Below are positions 25,304-34,397 of a stretch of DNA of 39,584 nucleotides, piece by piece. A model generated the notes under the pieces. It saw nothing but the letters and a program-made list of their open reading frames with translations. It did no database searches and had not been told where the DNA came from. Location: assembly GCA_937886445.1 (NCBI GenBank), contig CALGBY010000100.1:1-39584 (forward strand), given 5' to 3'. The position numbers and the translations under genes were made by a program. This stretch comes from an uncultured Clostridia bacterium. GTDB taxonomy: Bacteria > Bacillota > Clostridia > Christensenellales > Aristaeellaceae. The first letter of the stretch is position 1, and every line of letters starts with the position of its first letter.

Positions 25304-27026
25304 GCTGTTCCGCCTGCCTGCGGTACGCGCTCCATACGCGTTCAAACCACAGGTCGCGCCGCGGCAGGGGACGGGCGGGCACACGCCCGCTTTGGCCGTG
25401 AAGCGTGATCAGCACCCCTTCCTCTGTGTCATGCTCCAGGCTGTTCAGCATGGCGCTGAGCACCTCCCGCTGGGTGGTAAGCATATCCGCCAGACGGATC
25501 CGCTCTGTGAGCTGCGGATCCTCAAGCGAGGCTTCCGCGGCATCCTGCAGGATCTGCCCGATCCTTGCCAGCATGCCGCGAATGCCCGCGGCGTCCCGCT
25601 GAAACGCGGCATAGCGCGTCATATCATCCTGTGATCTGCGTATCATCGCCGCCGCGTCGCCGCGGGGGAGCAGGGGCAGCACGGCCTGAGCTGTTCCGCA
25701 AGGCTGCCGTTTGCTTTGACGCGCGATATGCTCGGCGGCGCGCATGGAGCCGACCTGGGCGGAATTGAGTGCCGTGCCGCCGGGACGGTACCGGCCAAAG
25801 GTGCCGGCCGCCTCGCCGCAGGCATAGAGACCCGGTACACGGGTCTGCCAGTCGGCATCCACCGCGATGCCGCCGTTATGGTGCTGGGCGCATACGCGCA
25901 CCTCAAGCGGCTGTACGGCAAGGTCGATGCCGTGGCTGCGGTACAGCTCAATGGCGGGCGCGTTGATAGCGCGCAGACGATCGATGGGCAGCGCCCGCAC
26001 CGCGCCGCAGTTGATCAGATAGCCGCGCGCTTCCTCTGAAAGCATATCCGGGTCAAAGCCGGCGGGATTTCTTGTGTAGTCCAGATATACGCGGCGGCCG
26101 GCATCCTCTTCCTGCTTGACCAGAATATCCACGAAGGATGAGCCGTTCGCCCTGCGCGGGTCGAAAGGCCACTGGTAGCCCTTGAGAAAGGCACGGTTTA
26201 CTGCTTCCGCCGGGCCGAGCGCTTCTGCCAGAAACTCACGCTCAACGCCTTTTTCATCCACGGAGATATAGCGGGGCAGCGCCTGCTGATAGCTGCCGGA
26301 TACATTCCAGCGGAACTTTACGGAGGCCAGACCGTATTGCCAGCAATCCAGATTGGCGCCTGCCGCTCCGGCGGCGAATGCCATGCCGCTCATGCCGAAC
26401 TGGCTTTCCGGGTACACGCTGTCGCGGTAGATCATGGCCGGGCCGCCTGTACACAGCACGATATGGGCACAGTGGATCAGCAGCCAGTCGCGCCGTGCCG
26501 TATCCAGGCAGAGCAGGCCCGTAACGCCGTTTTCATCCGTCAGTATGCGGAAGGCCAGTACGGCGTTCATGATCTTTACACCGCGCTCCCTTACAGAGCG
26601 CTCAAGCGCTTCGGTCATATAGCGGCTGGTGAGCGGACCGGCGGAGGTGGCGCGCTTGCGCGTGTCGTGATCGGTACGGTAGCCCACATATTCGCCGTAT
26701 TCGTTCATGGGAAACGGTACGCCGAGCGCCGCCAGCTTCATAAAGCAGCGGGTGGAATTGGCTGCCTCACACAGCGCGGTGTCACCGTTCACATCGCCGT
26801 GCAGCAGCGTTTGAGCCATATCTCCCACGCTGTCGCCGTCATCTCCGGCCAGAGACAGCTTGTAATAGGTCTGCTTGTCGCTGCCCGTGTTGCGTGAGGT
26901 GCCGCCGAGCAGGTCCTCCGTTACCACGGCGGTATCCTTTTCGCCCAGAGCAGCCAGCCAGTCCGCGGCGTTCAGCCCCGCGCAGCCGCTGCCGATCACC
27001 ACGGTGCGGATGGTACATTCTCTCAT
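25293..27026 (-). CDS. Fumarate reductase/succinate dehydrogenase-like flavoprotein
   Basis: A 577-residue FAD-binding protein of the SdhA/FrdA/L-aspartate oxidase superfamily. The FAD Rossmann motif is at residues 8-35 (VVIGSGCAGLNAADWLAALG), then GGTSRNTGSDKQTYY, a His-His-Asn-Gly-Gly-Ile block (CAQHHNGGIAVD) near residue 385, and the C-terminal FAD motif VPGLYACGEAAGTFGRYRPGG. Both cofactor regions look intact. No signal peptide or covalent-flavin partner is nearby and no iron-sulfur subunit follows, so a soluble oxidoreductase of unknown substrate is likely. ATG with GGGAGG seven bases upstream. Confidence 0.85.
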   Translation of the reverse strand: MRECTIRTVVIGSGCAGLNAADWLAALGEKDTAVVTEDLLGGTSRNTGSDKQTYYKLSLAGDDGDSVGDMAQTLLHGDVNGDTALCEAANSTRCFMKLAALGVPFPMNEYGEYVGYRTDHDTRKRATSAGPLTSRYMTEALERSVRERGVKIMNAVLAFRILTDENGVTGLLCLDTARRDWLLIHCAHIVLCTGGPAMIYRDSVYPESQFGMSGMAFAAGAAGANLDCWQYGLASVKFRWNVSGSYQQALPRYISVDEKGVEREFLAEALGPAEAVNRAFLKGYQWPFDPRRANGSSFVDILVKQEEDAGRRVYLDYTRNPAGFDPDMLSEEARGYLINCGAVRALPIDRLRAINAPAIELYRSHGIDLAVQPLEVRVCAQHHNGGIAVDADWQTRVPGLYACGEAAGTFGRYRPGGTALNSAQVGSMRAAEHIARQSKRQPCGTAQAVLPLLPRGDAAAMIRRSQDDMTRYAAFQRDAAGIRGMLARIGQILQDAAEASLEDPQLTERIRLADMLTTQREVLSAMLNSLEHDTEEGVLITLHGQSGRVPARPLPRRDLWFERVWSAYRRQAEQQKK

Positions 27027-27103
27027 GTCAAAACCTCCCCGAATGTTTACAAAACACGAGTTGAAGCGAATCTGTTCCGGTCAGCGATCGTCAGTACACC
27101 ACA

Positions 27104-27367
27104 TTAGAATAAGTTATTATGAACAATTAGCATTTGCGGTTCTATCATTTCGGTACCTGAATCCGGAATTTGGCCGGCAATATAACTGATCGTATTGTTA
27201 TTTCGATCTGCTTCAACATAGCAGATCGGATGTAAGTATCCTCCATCCAAAACAATATCATCCAGTATTTCCGTACAATGCATCTGAAAATTGTCACGAT
27301 AAATATAGTATACATTTTCTTTGATTCATGTTTTTGTTGCTATATCATCATGGTAAACCACCTTCAT
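27104..27367 (-). pseudogene. Small coupled gene with an in-frame TGA
   Basis: A reading frame of 88 codons starts with ATG overlapping the previous gene's stop (TGATG). It runs 13 codons (MKVVYHDDIATKT), meets TGA at about 27326-27328, and continues in the same frame for 73 codons with ordinary protein-like composition (RDNFQMHCTEILDD, PICYVEADRNNNTISY) to TAA. The simplest reading is a nonsense mutation, for example TGG to TGA, in a small gene translationally coupled to the membrane protein upstream. The family is not recognised. Recoding or a sequencing error cannot be excluded. Confidence 0.6.
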
Positions 27368-28059
27368 CATTTGGATTCCGGATCAGTTACTTCTATATGC
27401 CTGTCATAGAACTGAAACTGCTGATCACTGATCCACTTTGTTTTTGTATTATCCGGATGATCGATATAGTAATCCATTTTGGAGGCCAGTACCCTCGCAG
27501 CGTATGTTGCTTTGCCGAATAGCATCTCAAAAGAACGGATCTCGTCTGTTTTGACAATTTCCAGTTCCGTATCACCTTTCCATCCTGTGTCATCGCGGCG
27601 GTAGTAAATGACTGCCGTATACTCCTGATCGGGAGACGGAATACGATCCACCTGTCTGCAGGGATTATCAAGCAGGAAAGATGCCACCGCCAAAAGCGTA
27701 TTTATGCCGATCATCAATACACACAGCGCTGTTTTTGTCACCCGAAAAACTTTGCTGTGTGATACGTTCAGTAAAAATCCCCAGACAATGCAAAGGCCTC
27801 CTGACCATATCGTATAAACAGTAAACTGATAATTCGCGCCTAAAATCCTCAAAAAACAGACTTCCGACAAAATCCAATAGGAAATAAGCAGCCATGGCTT
27901 TACTTTCTCTTTGCGAAAGCATAGATACAGTGTGCAGCCTGTAACAATGGCCAGAAACAGCCACGCGCGGGTGATGCGGTATTCATATCCGAACACACGC
28001 GCAATAACAGCTGTAATGACTAAGCACATTGCCAAGGCAGCCGGTATATATTTATACAA
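27367..28059 (-). CDS. Membrane protein of unknown function
   Basis: A 230-residue protein with about five hydrophobic segments in the first 140 residues (for example MCLVITAVIARVF, AWLFLAIVTGCTLYLCF). A soluble C-terminal domain starts at SPDQEYTAVIYYRRDD and resembles the DUF5412-type SPDGxYT pattern. The apparent start is TTG directly after an in-frame stop. A much better start lies at 28094 (ATG with AAAGGAG nine bases upstream), but its frame closes after 24 codons. One missing base near 28059 would join MTARSNMKRISDC to YKYIPAAL. The gene may therefore be frameshifted. Confidence 0.6.
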   Translation of the reverse strand: MYKYIPAALAMCLVITAVIARVFGYEYRITRAWLFLAIVTGCTLYLCFRKEKVKPWLLISYWILSEVCFLRILGANYQFTVYTIWSGGLCIVWGFLLNVSHSKVFRVTKTALCVLMIGINTLLAVASFLLDNPCRQVDRIPSPDQEYTAVIYYRRDDTGWKGDTELEIVKTDEIRSFEMLFGKATYAARVLASKMDYYIDHPDNTKTKWISDQQFQFYDRHIEVTDPESK

Positions 28060-28119
28060 TCACTTATCCGTTTCATATTGCTCCTCGCTGTCATAACATC
28101 AGTCTCCTTTCATCAGCGC

Positions 28120-28203
28120 TCATATTATAAGCATAGTGTGTGTGATCGAACAGACCAATAATGAAATGATCAATACAAGCAGAAAAACAAAACTTTTTCT
28201 CAT
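28120..28203 (-). pseudogene. Lipoprotein signal-peptide stub
   Basis: A 27-codon frame with a good ribosome site (AAGGGAT six bases before ATG). It encodes a near-perfect lipoprotein signal (MRKSFVFLLVLIISLLVCS) and then stops after nine more codons. Only the export signal is left, so this looks like the truncated start of a lipoprotein gene. It directly precedes the membrane protein gene below it. A functional micro-protein is possible but less likely. Confidence 0.5.
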
Positions 28204-28278
28204 TTTGAATCCCTTCTTTGTATTTTACGGTGCAGACCCAATTCGTGCATCTTCCGTAATATCATGCTATGATCCGTA

Positions 28279-28320
28279 CCAAACTTATGGCTCGCCCTCC
28301 GGAAGAGGCACCGATGGCTG
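28279..28320 (-). repeat. Degenerate intergenic repeat, copy 1
   Basis: About 42 bases (core GCCCTCCGGAAGAGGCACCG on the plus strand) resemble 34398-34440 at roughly three of four positions. Both copies lie downstream of small minus-strand genes in the AT-rich part. It could be a remnant of a mobile element. Confidence 0.4.
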
Positions 28321-28350
28321 TTTGAAAATGATCTGTATGCATTTTCAAAC
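28320..28350. repeat. 11-bp stem hairpin after a small gene
   Basis: Perfect inverted repeat GTTTGAAAATG / CATTTTCAAAC with a 9-base loop, immediately after the stop codon of the small gene at 28351. It is AT-rich and has no T-run, so it is at best a weak terminator or RNA-processing site. Confidence 0.5.
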
Positions 28351-28566
28351 TTATTGTTGCTTACCGTAATAAATCGTTTCAACACACTTACGCAGCGCGT
28401 CACGGTCTGCATCAGAAAATCCTTCCTTACCGCCTTCTTCGCGCAGAATGCCGATCGTGTATCCCATATAATCATGGATAGTAAGATACTCCAACACATA
28501 AGTATCTGCATCATCGCAAAGATACCTTTCCGTTACAATGTATTTAGTGCCATTAATTTCCAGCAC
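28351..28566 (-). pseudogene. Remnant of a small lipoprotein gene
   Basis: The open part encodes 71 residues (VLEINGTKYIVTERYLCDD... ending ETIYYGKQQ) with a GTG start and a poor ribosome site. Upstream, at 28622, ATG begins MKKYA. In a second frame PLALIISILI, a stop and then SAGCAGN follow, which is the pattern of a lipoprotein signal with its lipobox cysteine. Joining all three frames would give a plausible lipoprotein of about 100 residues. Two frameshifts and one stop therefore separate the signal from the body. The 71-residue part alone could still be a small cytoplasmic protein; the family is not recognised. Confidence 0.5.
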
Positions 28567-28643
28567 ATCCTGCTGATCAGATCAGTATAGAAATAATCAA
28601 TGCAAGCGGCATATTTTTTCATTCCGCTATTCTCTTTCTTGTG

Positions 28644-30470
28644 TCACTCCGGTGCGCCGCACGTAGGGCACGGCTTCAGTCCGCCATAGACCTCGCTGAA
28701 CCGTTCAGCATAAGGAAAGGTCATCAGCTTCTTTTGCACGCTCTCCGAAAAAACAGGGCAGTCTTGACGAATATGGTAGTATCTGCCGCCCTCCGGGTTA
28801 AAGTACAGCAAGGTATCTTCCTCCGCATGGGCAGTCAAAGGCTTTGGGCTGGCTGTAGTTGCATATGGGTCAGGTTTATCCGTGGCTTCCGGTTTTTCTA
28901 TGGTATATTCTTTTCCGTAAAACTCCACTGTGAAGGGCATTTGCGGAATTTCCACTCCATTCCCCCAATAGCGTGAAGAATAGTATTCATTTGCCATTTC
29001 ATCGGGGTTTTGTTCATACCACACAGTAATCTCCGGCACTTCAAAGATATCCGGCGTGAGGGAATGCGCGTCGGTTTCTCCGTAATTCTCCGCGCGGCAA
29101 GAGAACCTCATTTCTACCGTGTGTTCATATTTTCCGTTCAGCCTCACGGGGAAGGAAAAGCTTCCCACCACCCCGGTCAGTCGGCCTTCACGATCCAGTG
29201 TGAACCGCACATCTGTATCTCCCAGGGAAAACGCATCCATGTTGCCTATCAAATACCGGGCTGTGGATAAATCCGAGCATGCGCGCCGGATCTCCTCATC
29301 ATTATAGAGCAGCACATAGTCAAGATCTGGCTTTACCTGTATTCCGATTGCCTTTTCATCCCGTAAAGTAATGGATGTGTAGTATTCCCTTATTTCACGC
29401 AACACCGCGTTAAAATCTTCTCTCAATTGCGGGCACCAATCCCATAGGATCAAAGCCGGTATCAGATTTTCATCTGCTGGCTTTCCGGTTTTTTGTTCCG
29501 TGTAGTAAATAACCATATTATCGAGATCAGGTAATACAAGACTTACCTGACCGGCGGCCTCGCTCAGTTCCCGCCTTGTGGCAAAGCTTTCCGCAGTTCC
29601 GTCTGAATACAAATAAACGAAATTGTTCCCCCCGGCTGTTGCGACTGCTTTCCTTTCGCTGATTACCGCGTTAACAGCGTCGGCAGGCTTTATGCCGTTA
29701 TCATCGGGGGTATATAATGCATTCACTTCTTCATGCCAATCCTGTGGCAGTTCTTTTCCGTACAGTTCCGCGTACACATTTTCTCGCAGTAAACTACTGT
29801 CCTCATAGTAAACAGTGGAAAGCTCGGGAAAACTGACATCAGCAGTTTCACCCGGTTTGATTTCAAAGTATTTTTCCGTAAATTCCGTCAGCAGAGGAAG
29901 CATCATCTGCTGCAAAACCGCAGGAACCTCGTCCGCCTTCATGGAAAGCCGCAGATTTTCTCCCTCCGCGGTGTTTTCCACAGTCAAACCGTCTCCGGGA
30001 AGCATGGCAGGCAAAACAGCCAGTACAAATGGCTGAGCAGCATCTGCGGCCCTTCGCATGTAGCGGCTGCTGATAACGGGCGAAGAAATATGATTCTCCC
30101 CACCCCAGCTGTAATATGGTTTGTTCAATTCATAAACCCACAGATCGCCGTTTTCCTGTGCCAGCACTTCATAGCCACTTTCTGTTGTGCTGCCATTATC
30201 CTGCGGTGTTTGTGCACGGACAAGAAGATAACTGCAGATTCCGTCCTGCATATAACCGACAGAATAGGTTTTGAACCACTCGCCATCCAGATAGAACTCA
30301 GCATTGCCGGAAAGCGTAGTGTTCTCCGTTTCAAAAGCCAGTTGGTATCCGGCATTCCACAGCTTTGCGAAAGCCGGTTCCTCCTCGGCAAATGTAATGT
30401 TGCAGCATATAAACGTCAGGCACAGCAAAGCACAAACCGTCTTTCCTGCTGCAGCACGGTATTTTTTCAT
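28644..30470 (-). CDS. Exported protein with C-terminal zinc-binding motif
   Basis: A 608-residue protein not assignable to a named family. Residues 1-28 are a signal peptide (KTVCALLCLTFICCNITFA). The long middle is beta-rich with no clear motif. Near residues 525-560 is a Thr/Pro-rich spacer (EKPEATDKPDPYATTASPKP). The last 45 residues form a compact motif: YYHIRQDCP, then YAERFSEVYGGLKPCPTCGAP. The His, Cys and CxxC would bind a metal, and similar tails occur on exported Clostridia proteins. AAGG lies shortly before the ATG. It is probably anchored or retained at the cell surface; function unknown. Confidence 0.7.
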   Translation of the reverse strand: MKKYRAAAGKTVCALLCLTFICCNITFAEEEPAFAKLWNAGYQLAFETENTTLSGNAEFYLDGEWFKTYSVGYMQDGICSYLLVRAQTPQDNGSTTESGYEVLAQENGDLWVYELNKPYYSWGGENHISSPVISSRYMRRAADAAQPFVLAVLPAMLPGDGLTVENTAEGENLRLSMKADEVPAVLQQMMLPLLTEFTEKYFEIKPGETADVSFPELSTVYYEDSSLLRENVYAELYGKELPQDWHEEVNALYTPDDNGIKPADAVNAVISERKAVATAGGNNFVYLYSDGTAESFATRRELSEAAGQVSLVLPDLDNMVIYYTEQKTGKPADENLIPALILWDWCPQLREDFNAVLREIREYYTSITLRDEKAIGIQVKPDLDYVLLYNDEEIRRACSDLSTARYLIGNMDAFSLGDTDVRFTLDREGRLTGVVGSFSFPVRLNGKYEHTVEMRFSCRAENYGETDAHSLTPDIFEVPEITVWYEQNPDEMANEYYSSRYWGNGVEIPQMPFTVEFYGKEYTIEKPEATDKPDPYATTASPKPLTAHAEEDTLLYFNPEGGRYYHIRQDCPVFSESVQKKLMTFPYAERFSEVYGGLKPCPTCGAPE

Positions 30471-30628
30471 TTTATCTGCCTTCTTTCATTTGTCATGTAA
30501 ATACTCATTGTTCAATGGGGGATAGATTTCTTGTATTGCACCTATATACGAATCATTTTCATAGAACTTTATGCAAATACCTTCGCCATCTTACAACGGA
30601 TACTCACAAAAACCGCCGTATGATCCGG

Positions 30629-30826
30629 TCAAATCTGTCTGTTTTCCTGCCTGTGCGTGATGTACAGCTCACAGGAAACTTGCGCTACTCCCAAAGCAGC
30701 CCCTATGCTTGTGACATGTTCAATATCAATATCAAGGATATTCAGAACCGACAGAAGAAGAATGACAAGATAGGCCGCGTCAATAGCGATGATGAACGCC
30801 GTGCGTATCTTTTTACCGTTTTTCAT
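30629..30826 (-). CDS. Small membrane protein, paralogue of the gene at 34469
   Basis: A 65-residue protein with a basic start (MKNGKKIR), one or two hydrophobic helices (AFIIAIDAAYLVILLLSVL) and the tail VSCELYITHRQENRQI. The frame stays open upstream to 31099, but that part has no ribosome site and a non-protein-like composition. AAAGGAG directly precedes the chosen ATG, with a short spacing of three bases. About half of 47 aligned residues match the 59-residue protein at 34469-34648 (YLVILLLSV, VT, SC, QI). Family and role unknown. Confidence 0.6.
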   Translation of the reverse strand: MKNGKKIRTAFIIAIDAAYLVILLLSVLNILDIDIEHVTSIGAALGVAQVSCELYITHRQENRQI

Positions 30827-30976
30827 ATGCTCCTTTGGCATAAAGCTTTTTGCCCTCCCTTGCATATCAAAAGAATACAAGGTATTTTCAGTAAAGAGCC
30901 ACATGGAACGACCGACGGAGAAAAATGTGGTTTGTGCCTTCCGTCCGGCGGTGTGCCCGTGCCTCCGCTTATTATC

Positions 30977-31005
30977 AGTATACTGATTTCGGTATTCTTT
31001 TGCAA
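30977..31005 (-). promoter_or_regulatory. Promoter upstream of the small membrane gene
   Basis: On the minus strand TTGCAA (-35), a 17-base spacer, TATACT (-10, five of six). It leaves a leader of about 145 bases before the ATG at 30826. The rest of the 530-base gap up to 31360 holds no convincing gene on either strand. Confidence 0.5.
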
Positions 31006-31359
31006 GCTTACCGTTGCATCTGTTACATTTACCGGTGTTCGCCGCTTTCGGATGCCGCGCCGGTTTACGGCAAAACACGGATCCATCCGGCCGGCGCATC
31101 CGCGGCGCCCTTTACTGCGATCCGTGTGTTTATTCAGCCTGAAGCACGGCTCAAAATGCAACCGGCAGGGCGGAACGCTGTTATCCTGACGCCCTTGTGC
31201 CGAATCATTCATGGCTTTTTGCCCGCGCGGATCCTCCGAGCTGTACACAGGGGATGCGGTCAGGCCGCTCTCCGGCTTGCTCACGGTGGCCGGTCAACGC
31301 CTTCTAACCACGCCTGCCGGTGAGCATGCCTGCGCGTCCGCTTTCCGCGGATCACAGCT

Positions 31360-32673
31360 TTACTGCTGCACGGCTCTGTCCGGCGCGCTGTCGACCAATC
31401 CGATCACGCCTCCCATGCTGCGCAAAGCGGTGTTGTTTGCATGGTTGATGCATTTATCCATAAATATCAGCGAAGCTGATCCTCCGCCGTCCAGGTTCAG
31501 GGCTTCCCTGACACCGATGCTCTGCATCCGCTCGGCCAGCCACACCACCGCGGCCCCTTCGCTTGCCCTTCTGCGGCCTGTGACGGCGATCACGCAGTAA
31601 TTACGCGGAGAGATCATGCCGATCGCCATACGCGGTTCCTTGGCGTGGGACCAGGTTTCATATATGCGGTCCGGTATCTCGCCGTTCTTTAGCAGGATCG
31701 GACCGAACGCCCAGGTATCTGTGACCCCGTCGGCGATCAGCTCTTCCGCCGTTTTTTCATCGCTTCCGTATGTCAGCATACGCCCGTCGGGGTACAGCGC
31801 GATCACATCCAGCGGCGGAAGCTGTACGGAACCCGCCTTTTTGGTATCGGTATACAGGATCTCGCCATTGCGGATGATCAAGCCGGGCTTATATTTGTAT
31901 TTTACGCGGTAGCCGAAAAAATCGTCACTGATGGCAAAAATACAGTTGTTCTCTTTGGCGATCTTCTTCGGGTCTGTCAGCCTGAGGCCGGGCGTCTTTC
32001 CGCCTGTCATATAGGAAGCAAGGGATCTGTTTTCAGATAATGTGATATAGGCCTCATACCACATCAGCTTCGGCTTGTCAGTTGTATATCGGTATATTTC
32101 AATATGGATATCCGTGCTGATATAGCACCAGTATCCGTCCTTTTGATTTTCAATGATATACGGCCCGCCCTGTGGGTCAGAAAGAAAACCGCTGTCATTC
32201 AGCGCGGGATATACCGGCTTCCCGCTGAGATCCGGCACCTGCTCCTTACCGCTTTGCGGCGTCTGAACGGATCCTCCGTTTGTACCGGCTGCCCCGGGGG
32301 GCACGGTCGGCTTCGGCACAGCAGAGGGCTTCGGAGTAGGCGCCTTCCACACACACGCGTCCGAAAAGACCAGTTGCTGCAATTCGGGCGTGGCAATTCC
32401 CGTTTCCTCCAGCCCGTTGGCTTTCTGCAGCTGCCGCACCCTTTCCGCGGTCAACTTGTTATATACGTCACTTACCTTATCCGATGTAAAATATCCAAGC
32501 TGATACATTCTCAGCTTTAGCGCGGTCACATCCCTGCCGCGGCATCCTTCGCTCAATGATCTGTATTCAGAACCGGCTGACGCGTTTACCGGTATAAGGA
32601 TAAGCATCAGAAGCACTGCCAATCCTTTTCTGATCCCGTCAGGCCCAAAGGTACAAGTCCCCCTTTTTGTCAT
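31360..32673 (-). CDS. Exported phosphodiester glycosidase with peptidoglycan-binding domain
   Basis: A 437-residue secreted protein. A signal peptide lies at about 17-34 (LAVLLMLILIPVNASAG). A peptidoglycan-binding repeat follows at 38-100 (VTALKLRMYQLGYFTSDKVS, then VRQLQKANGLEETG). A Pro/Lys linker runs to about 150. The C-terminal domain (about 190-430) is of the NAGPA/DUF2233 phosphodiester-glycosidase type, with the signature EALNLDGGGSASLIF. Such enzymes hydrolyse sugar phosphodiesters, possibly wall teichoic or capsule linkages; the real substrate is unknown. AAAGGGAC about eight bases before the ATG. Confidence 0.85.
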   Translation of the reverse strand: MTKRGTCTFGPDGIRKGLAVLLMLILIPVNASAGSEYRSLSEGCRGRDVTALKLRMYQLGYFTSDKVSDVYNKLTAERVRQLQKANGLEETGIATPELQQLVFSDACVWKAPTPKPSAVPKPTVPPGAAGTNGGSVQTPQSGKEQVPDLSGKPVYPALNDSGFLSDPQGGPYIIENQKDGYWCYISTDIHIEIYRYTTDKPKLMWYEAYITLSENRSLASYMTGGKTPGLRLTDPKKIAKENNCIFAISDDFFGYRVKYKYKPGLIIRNGEILYTDTKKAGSVQLPPLDVIALYPDGRMLTYGSDEKTAEELIADGVTDTWAFGPILLKNGEIPDRIYETWSHAKEPRMAIGMISPRNYCVIAVTGRRRASEGAAVVWLAERMQSIGVREALNLDGGGSASLIFMDKCINHANNTALRSMGGVIGLVDSAPDRAVQQ

Positions 32674-33291
32674 TACCGGTGTCCCTTTCTGTTGTATACC
32701 CTTCTGCGGCGGCAGGCATAACTCCGGGTATCATCCATGCCGTGTTTGTGTTCACACTCCATGCGGAACAGCATCTTCATCGGCATATCGCTTTTTATCA
32801 TGCCCTGCCCCCTCACAATAAATAATGCCGCAGAAGCACATTTGTTGCACAAAACCGGAAAATTTTTCCGGAAGAAGTGATCCGGATGCTTTTCAAAGCA
32901 GCGCACATATAAAGGCGGTTATGGAAGGACGGGCAGGCGGATAGCGGTATACCGCGGCAAAGCATAACGGTGTTTTGACACCCGGCAATGGCGTTAATGG
33001 AAACACGACCGCCTTTTTGATCACCTCTCCCATCGGAGCATCCTCCGGGAGACGCCTGTAAGCCGGATCCAATTATACAGGAGATATTCCGTATCCACCG
33101 TGCATGGCACGAATAATGATATACAGGCATAAAAATAAAGTTGTTCGTGACCGTAGGCTGTGATCACCGGCACAGAGCCGACCGATTCCTGCCATGAAAG
33201 AGGTATTGTTTTTTACGGAAGTATATACGGAATCTATGCCGGTATGCTTCAGGGCCTATGGACCGGCGCGCGTTATGGAGCGGTTACTTAC

Positions 33292-33330
33292 AAATAAAAA
33301 ACAGCCTCAAGCCACATCGGGGCTTGAGGC
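33292..33330 (-). terminator. Terminator of the thioesterase gene
   Basis: On the minus strand a 10-bp perfect stem (GCCTCAAGCC / GGCTTGAGGC) with a 7-base loop is followed by TGTTTTTTAT. It lies 140 bases after the thioesterase stop. The remaining sequence of the 800-base gap 32674-33473 shows no supportable gene. Confidence 0.85.
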
Positions 33331-33473
33331 GCAGTTATCCGGATCGGTCAGCCTTACTGCGTTGACCGGCAGCCTGCATCAGAATGATCCGCTTTTGAAG
33401 CAACATGCAGAGGGATCGTTCATTTGTCCTTTCTGTTCATTATGTATGGATCCGGCCGTTATCACCTTTTCCG

Positions 33474-33938
33474 CTATCTGCCTGAGCGCGCTTTTCTGCG
33501 TTTTTCCGCTTCATCCCATAGCTTTTGCTGGGCCTCGGTCTCGATCAGCAGCCCCGGTACCTCAGCCGGCTTTTCATTTCCGTCCAACGCTACCATGGTG
33601 AAGACGGCTTCGTTGATCAGGATCCGTTCCCCGCCCAGCTCTTCCTTATAGACATACACCTTGACCTCCATGGACGTCCGGCCCACATAAATGACCTCTC
33701 CGGTAAGCACCACGGTATCATTGCCGTGCGCGGGCGCGTGGAAGGAAAGATCAGTAACGGAGGCGGTGGTTACATTCATTCCGGAATGCCGCCGGGCGGT
33801 GACCGCCGCCACGATATCCATCCAGCTCATCAGCTGACCGCCGAACAGACGGGAATACCCGTTCAGGTTGGACATCGTAAGCACCTGTACCTGGGTCGTG
33901 AAGGAATCCGAAGTGCGTTTCATAATTCGTTCCGGCAT
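33474..33938 (-). CDS. Hotdog-fold acyl-CoA thioesterase
   Basis: A 154-residue acyl-CoA thioesterase of the YciA/BFIT type. The hotdog core shows LNGYSRLFGGQLMSWMDIVA (catalytic/binding Gly-Gly and Asp), ASVTDLSFHAPAHGNDTVVL and VGRTSMEVKVYVYKE. It hydrolyses acyl-CoA to free acid and CoA in the cytoplasm; the chain-length preference is unknown. ATG 33938 has GGAGG seven bases upstream. A longer frame from 33971 is less likely. It has its own promoter and terminator, so it is a single-gene unit of housekeeping type inside an otherwise decayed region. Confidence 0.92.
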   Translation of the reverse strand: MPERIMKRTSDSFTTQVQVLTMSNLNGYSRLFGGQLMSWMDIVAAVTARRHSGMNVTTASVTDLSFHAPAHGNDTVVLTGEVIYVGRTSMEVKVYVYKEELGGERILINEAVFTMVALDGNEKPAEVPGLLIETEAQQKLWDEAEKRRKARSGR

Positions 33939-33986
33939 GGGATGACCTCCGTGAAATCTTGCGGCATACATATTTTTTCACAAGTC

Positions 33987-34015
33987 ATTATAGCGTATTC
34001 GTATGGTTATAGCAA
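33987..34015 (-). promoter_or_regulatory. Promoter of the thioesterase gene
   Basis: On the minus strand TTGCTA (-35), a 17-base spacer, TATAAT (-10, six of six), about 49 bases before the ATG at 33938. Confidence 0.75.
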
Positions 34016-34397
34016 GATAGACCGATATTTTCAATCACTTTTTCTGCGTGATCCCTGCCCCGGGAAACATTTGATGGAATAACATTACGGCAGTTCGCAG
34101 CCATACAAAGATGCATCTGAATTTACTGTTGTCATCAGTTTATGGAATTATTTCATTTTCCGAGTTGCAATCCCTACTTGATAATTGATAAGGATAAACT
34201 GAGTCAACTACTGATAAATTGAGATATATGTACTATTTACACCGATTTGACATGTTATTTGAACGAATCTCAATATCCCTCGTTTTAAAACGGCGGCGAA
34301 ATAGAAAAAATCTTCTTTGCAGCCGGCTAAAGTTTTTTCCTCCACAGAGAAATTTTGCCGATAACTGCAAATAATAAACAGAGATCATTATATTTAT

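Noticed and set aside
27326..27328. TGA recoding (selenocysteine or Trp) in the small coupled gene
   Set aside because: TGA ends many normal genes in the window and no SECIS-like hairpin was seen after this one, so a nonsense change is simpler.
30827..31099. Upstream extension of the 65-residue membrane protein
   Set aside because: A promoter -10 box lies inside it and a ribosome site directly precedes the internal ATG.
32673..32906. 77-codon minus-strand frame upstream of the phosphodiester glycosidase
   Set aside because: Arg/His/Cys-rich with no ribosome site and no family pattern; the overlap with the next start is probably chance.
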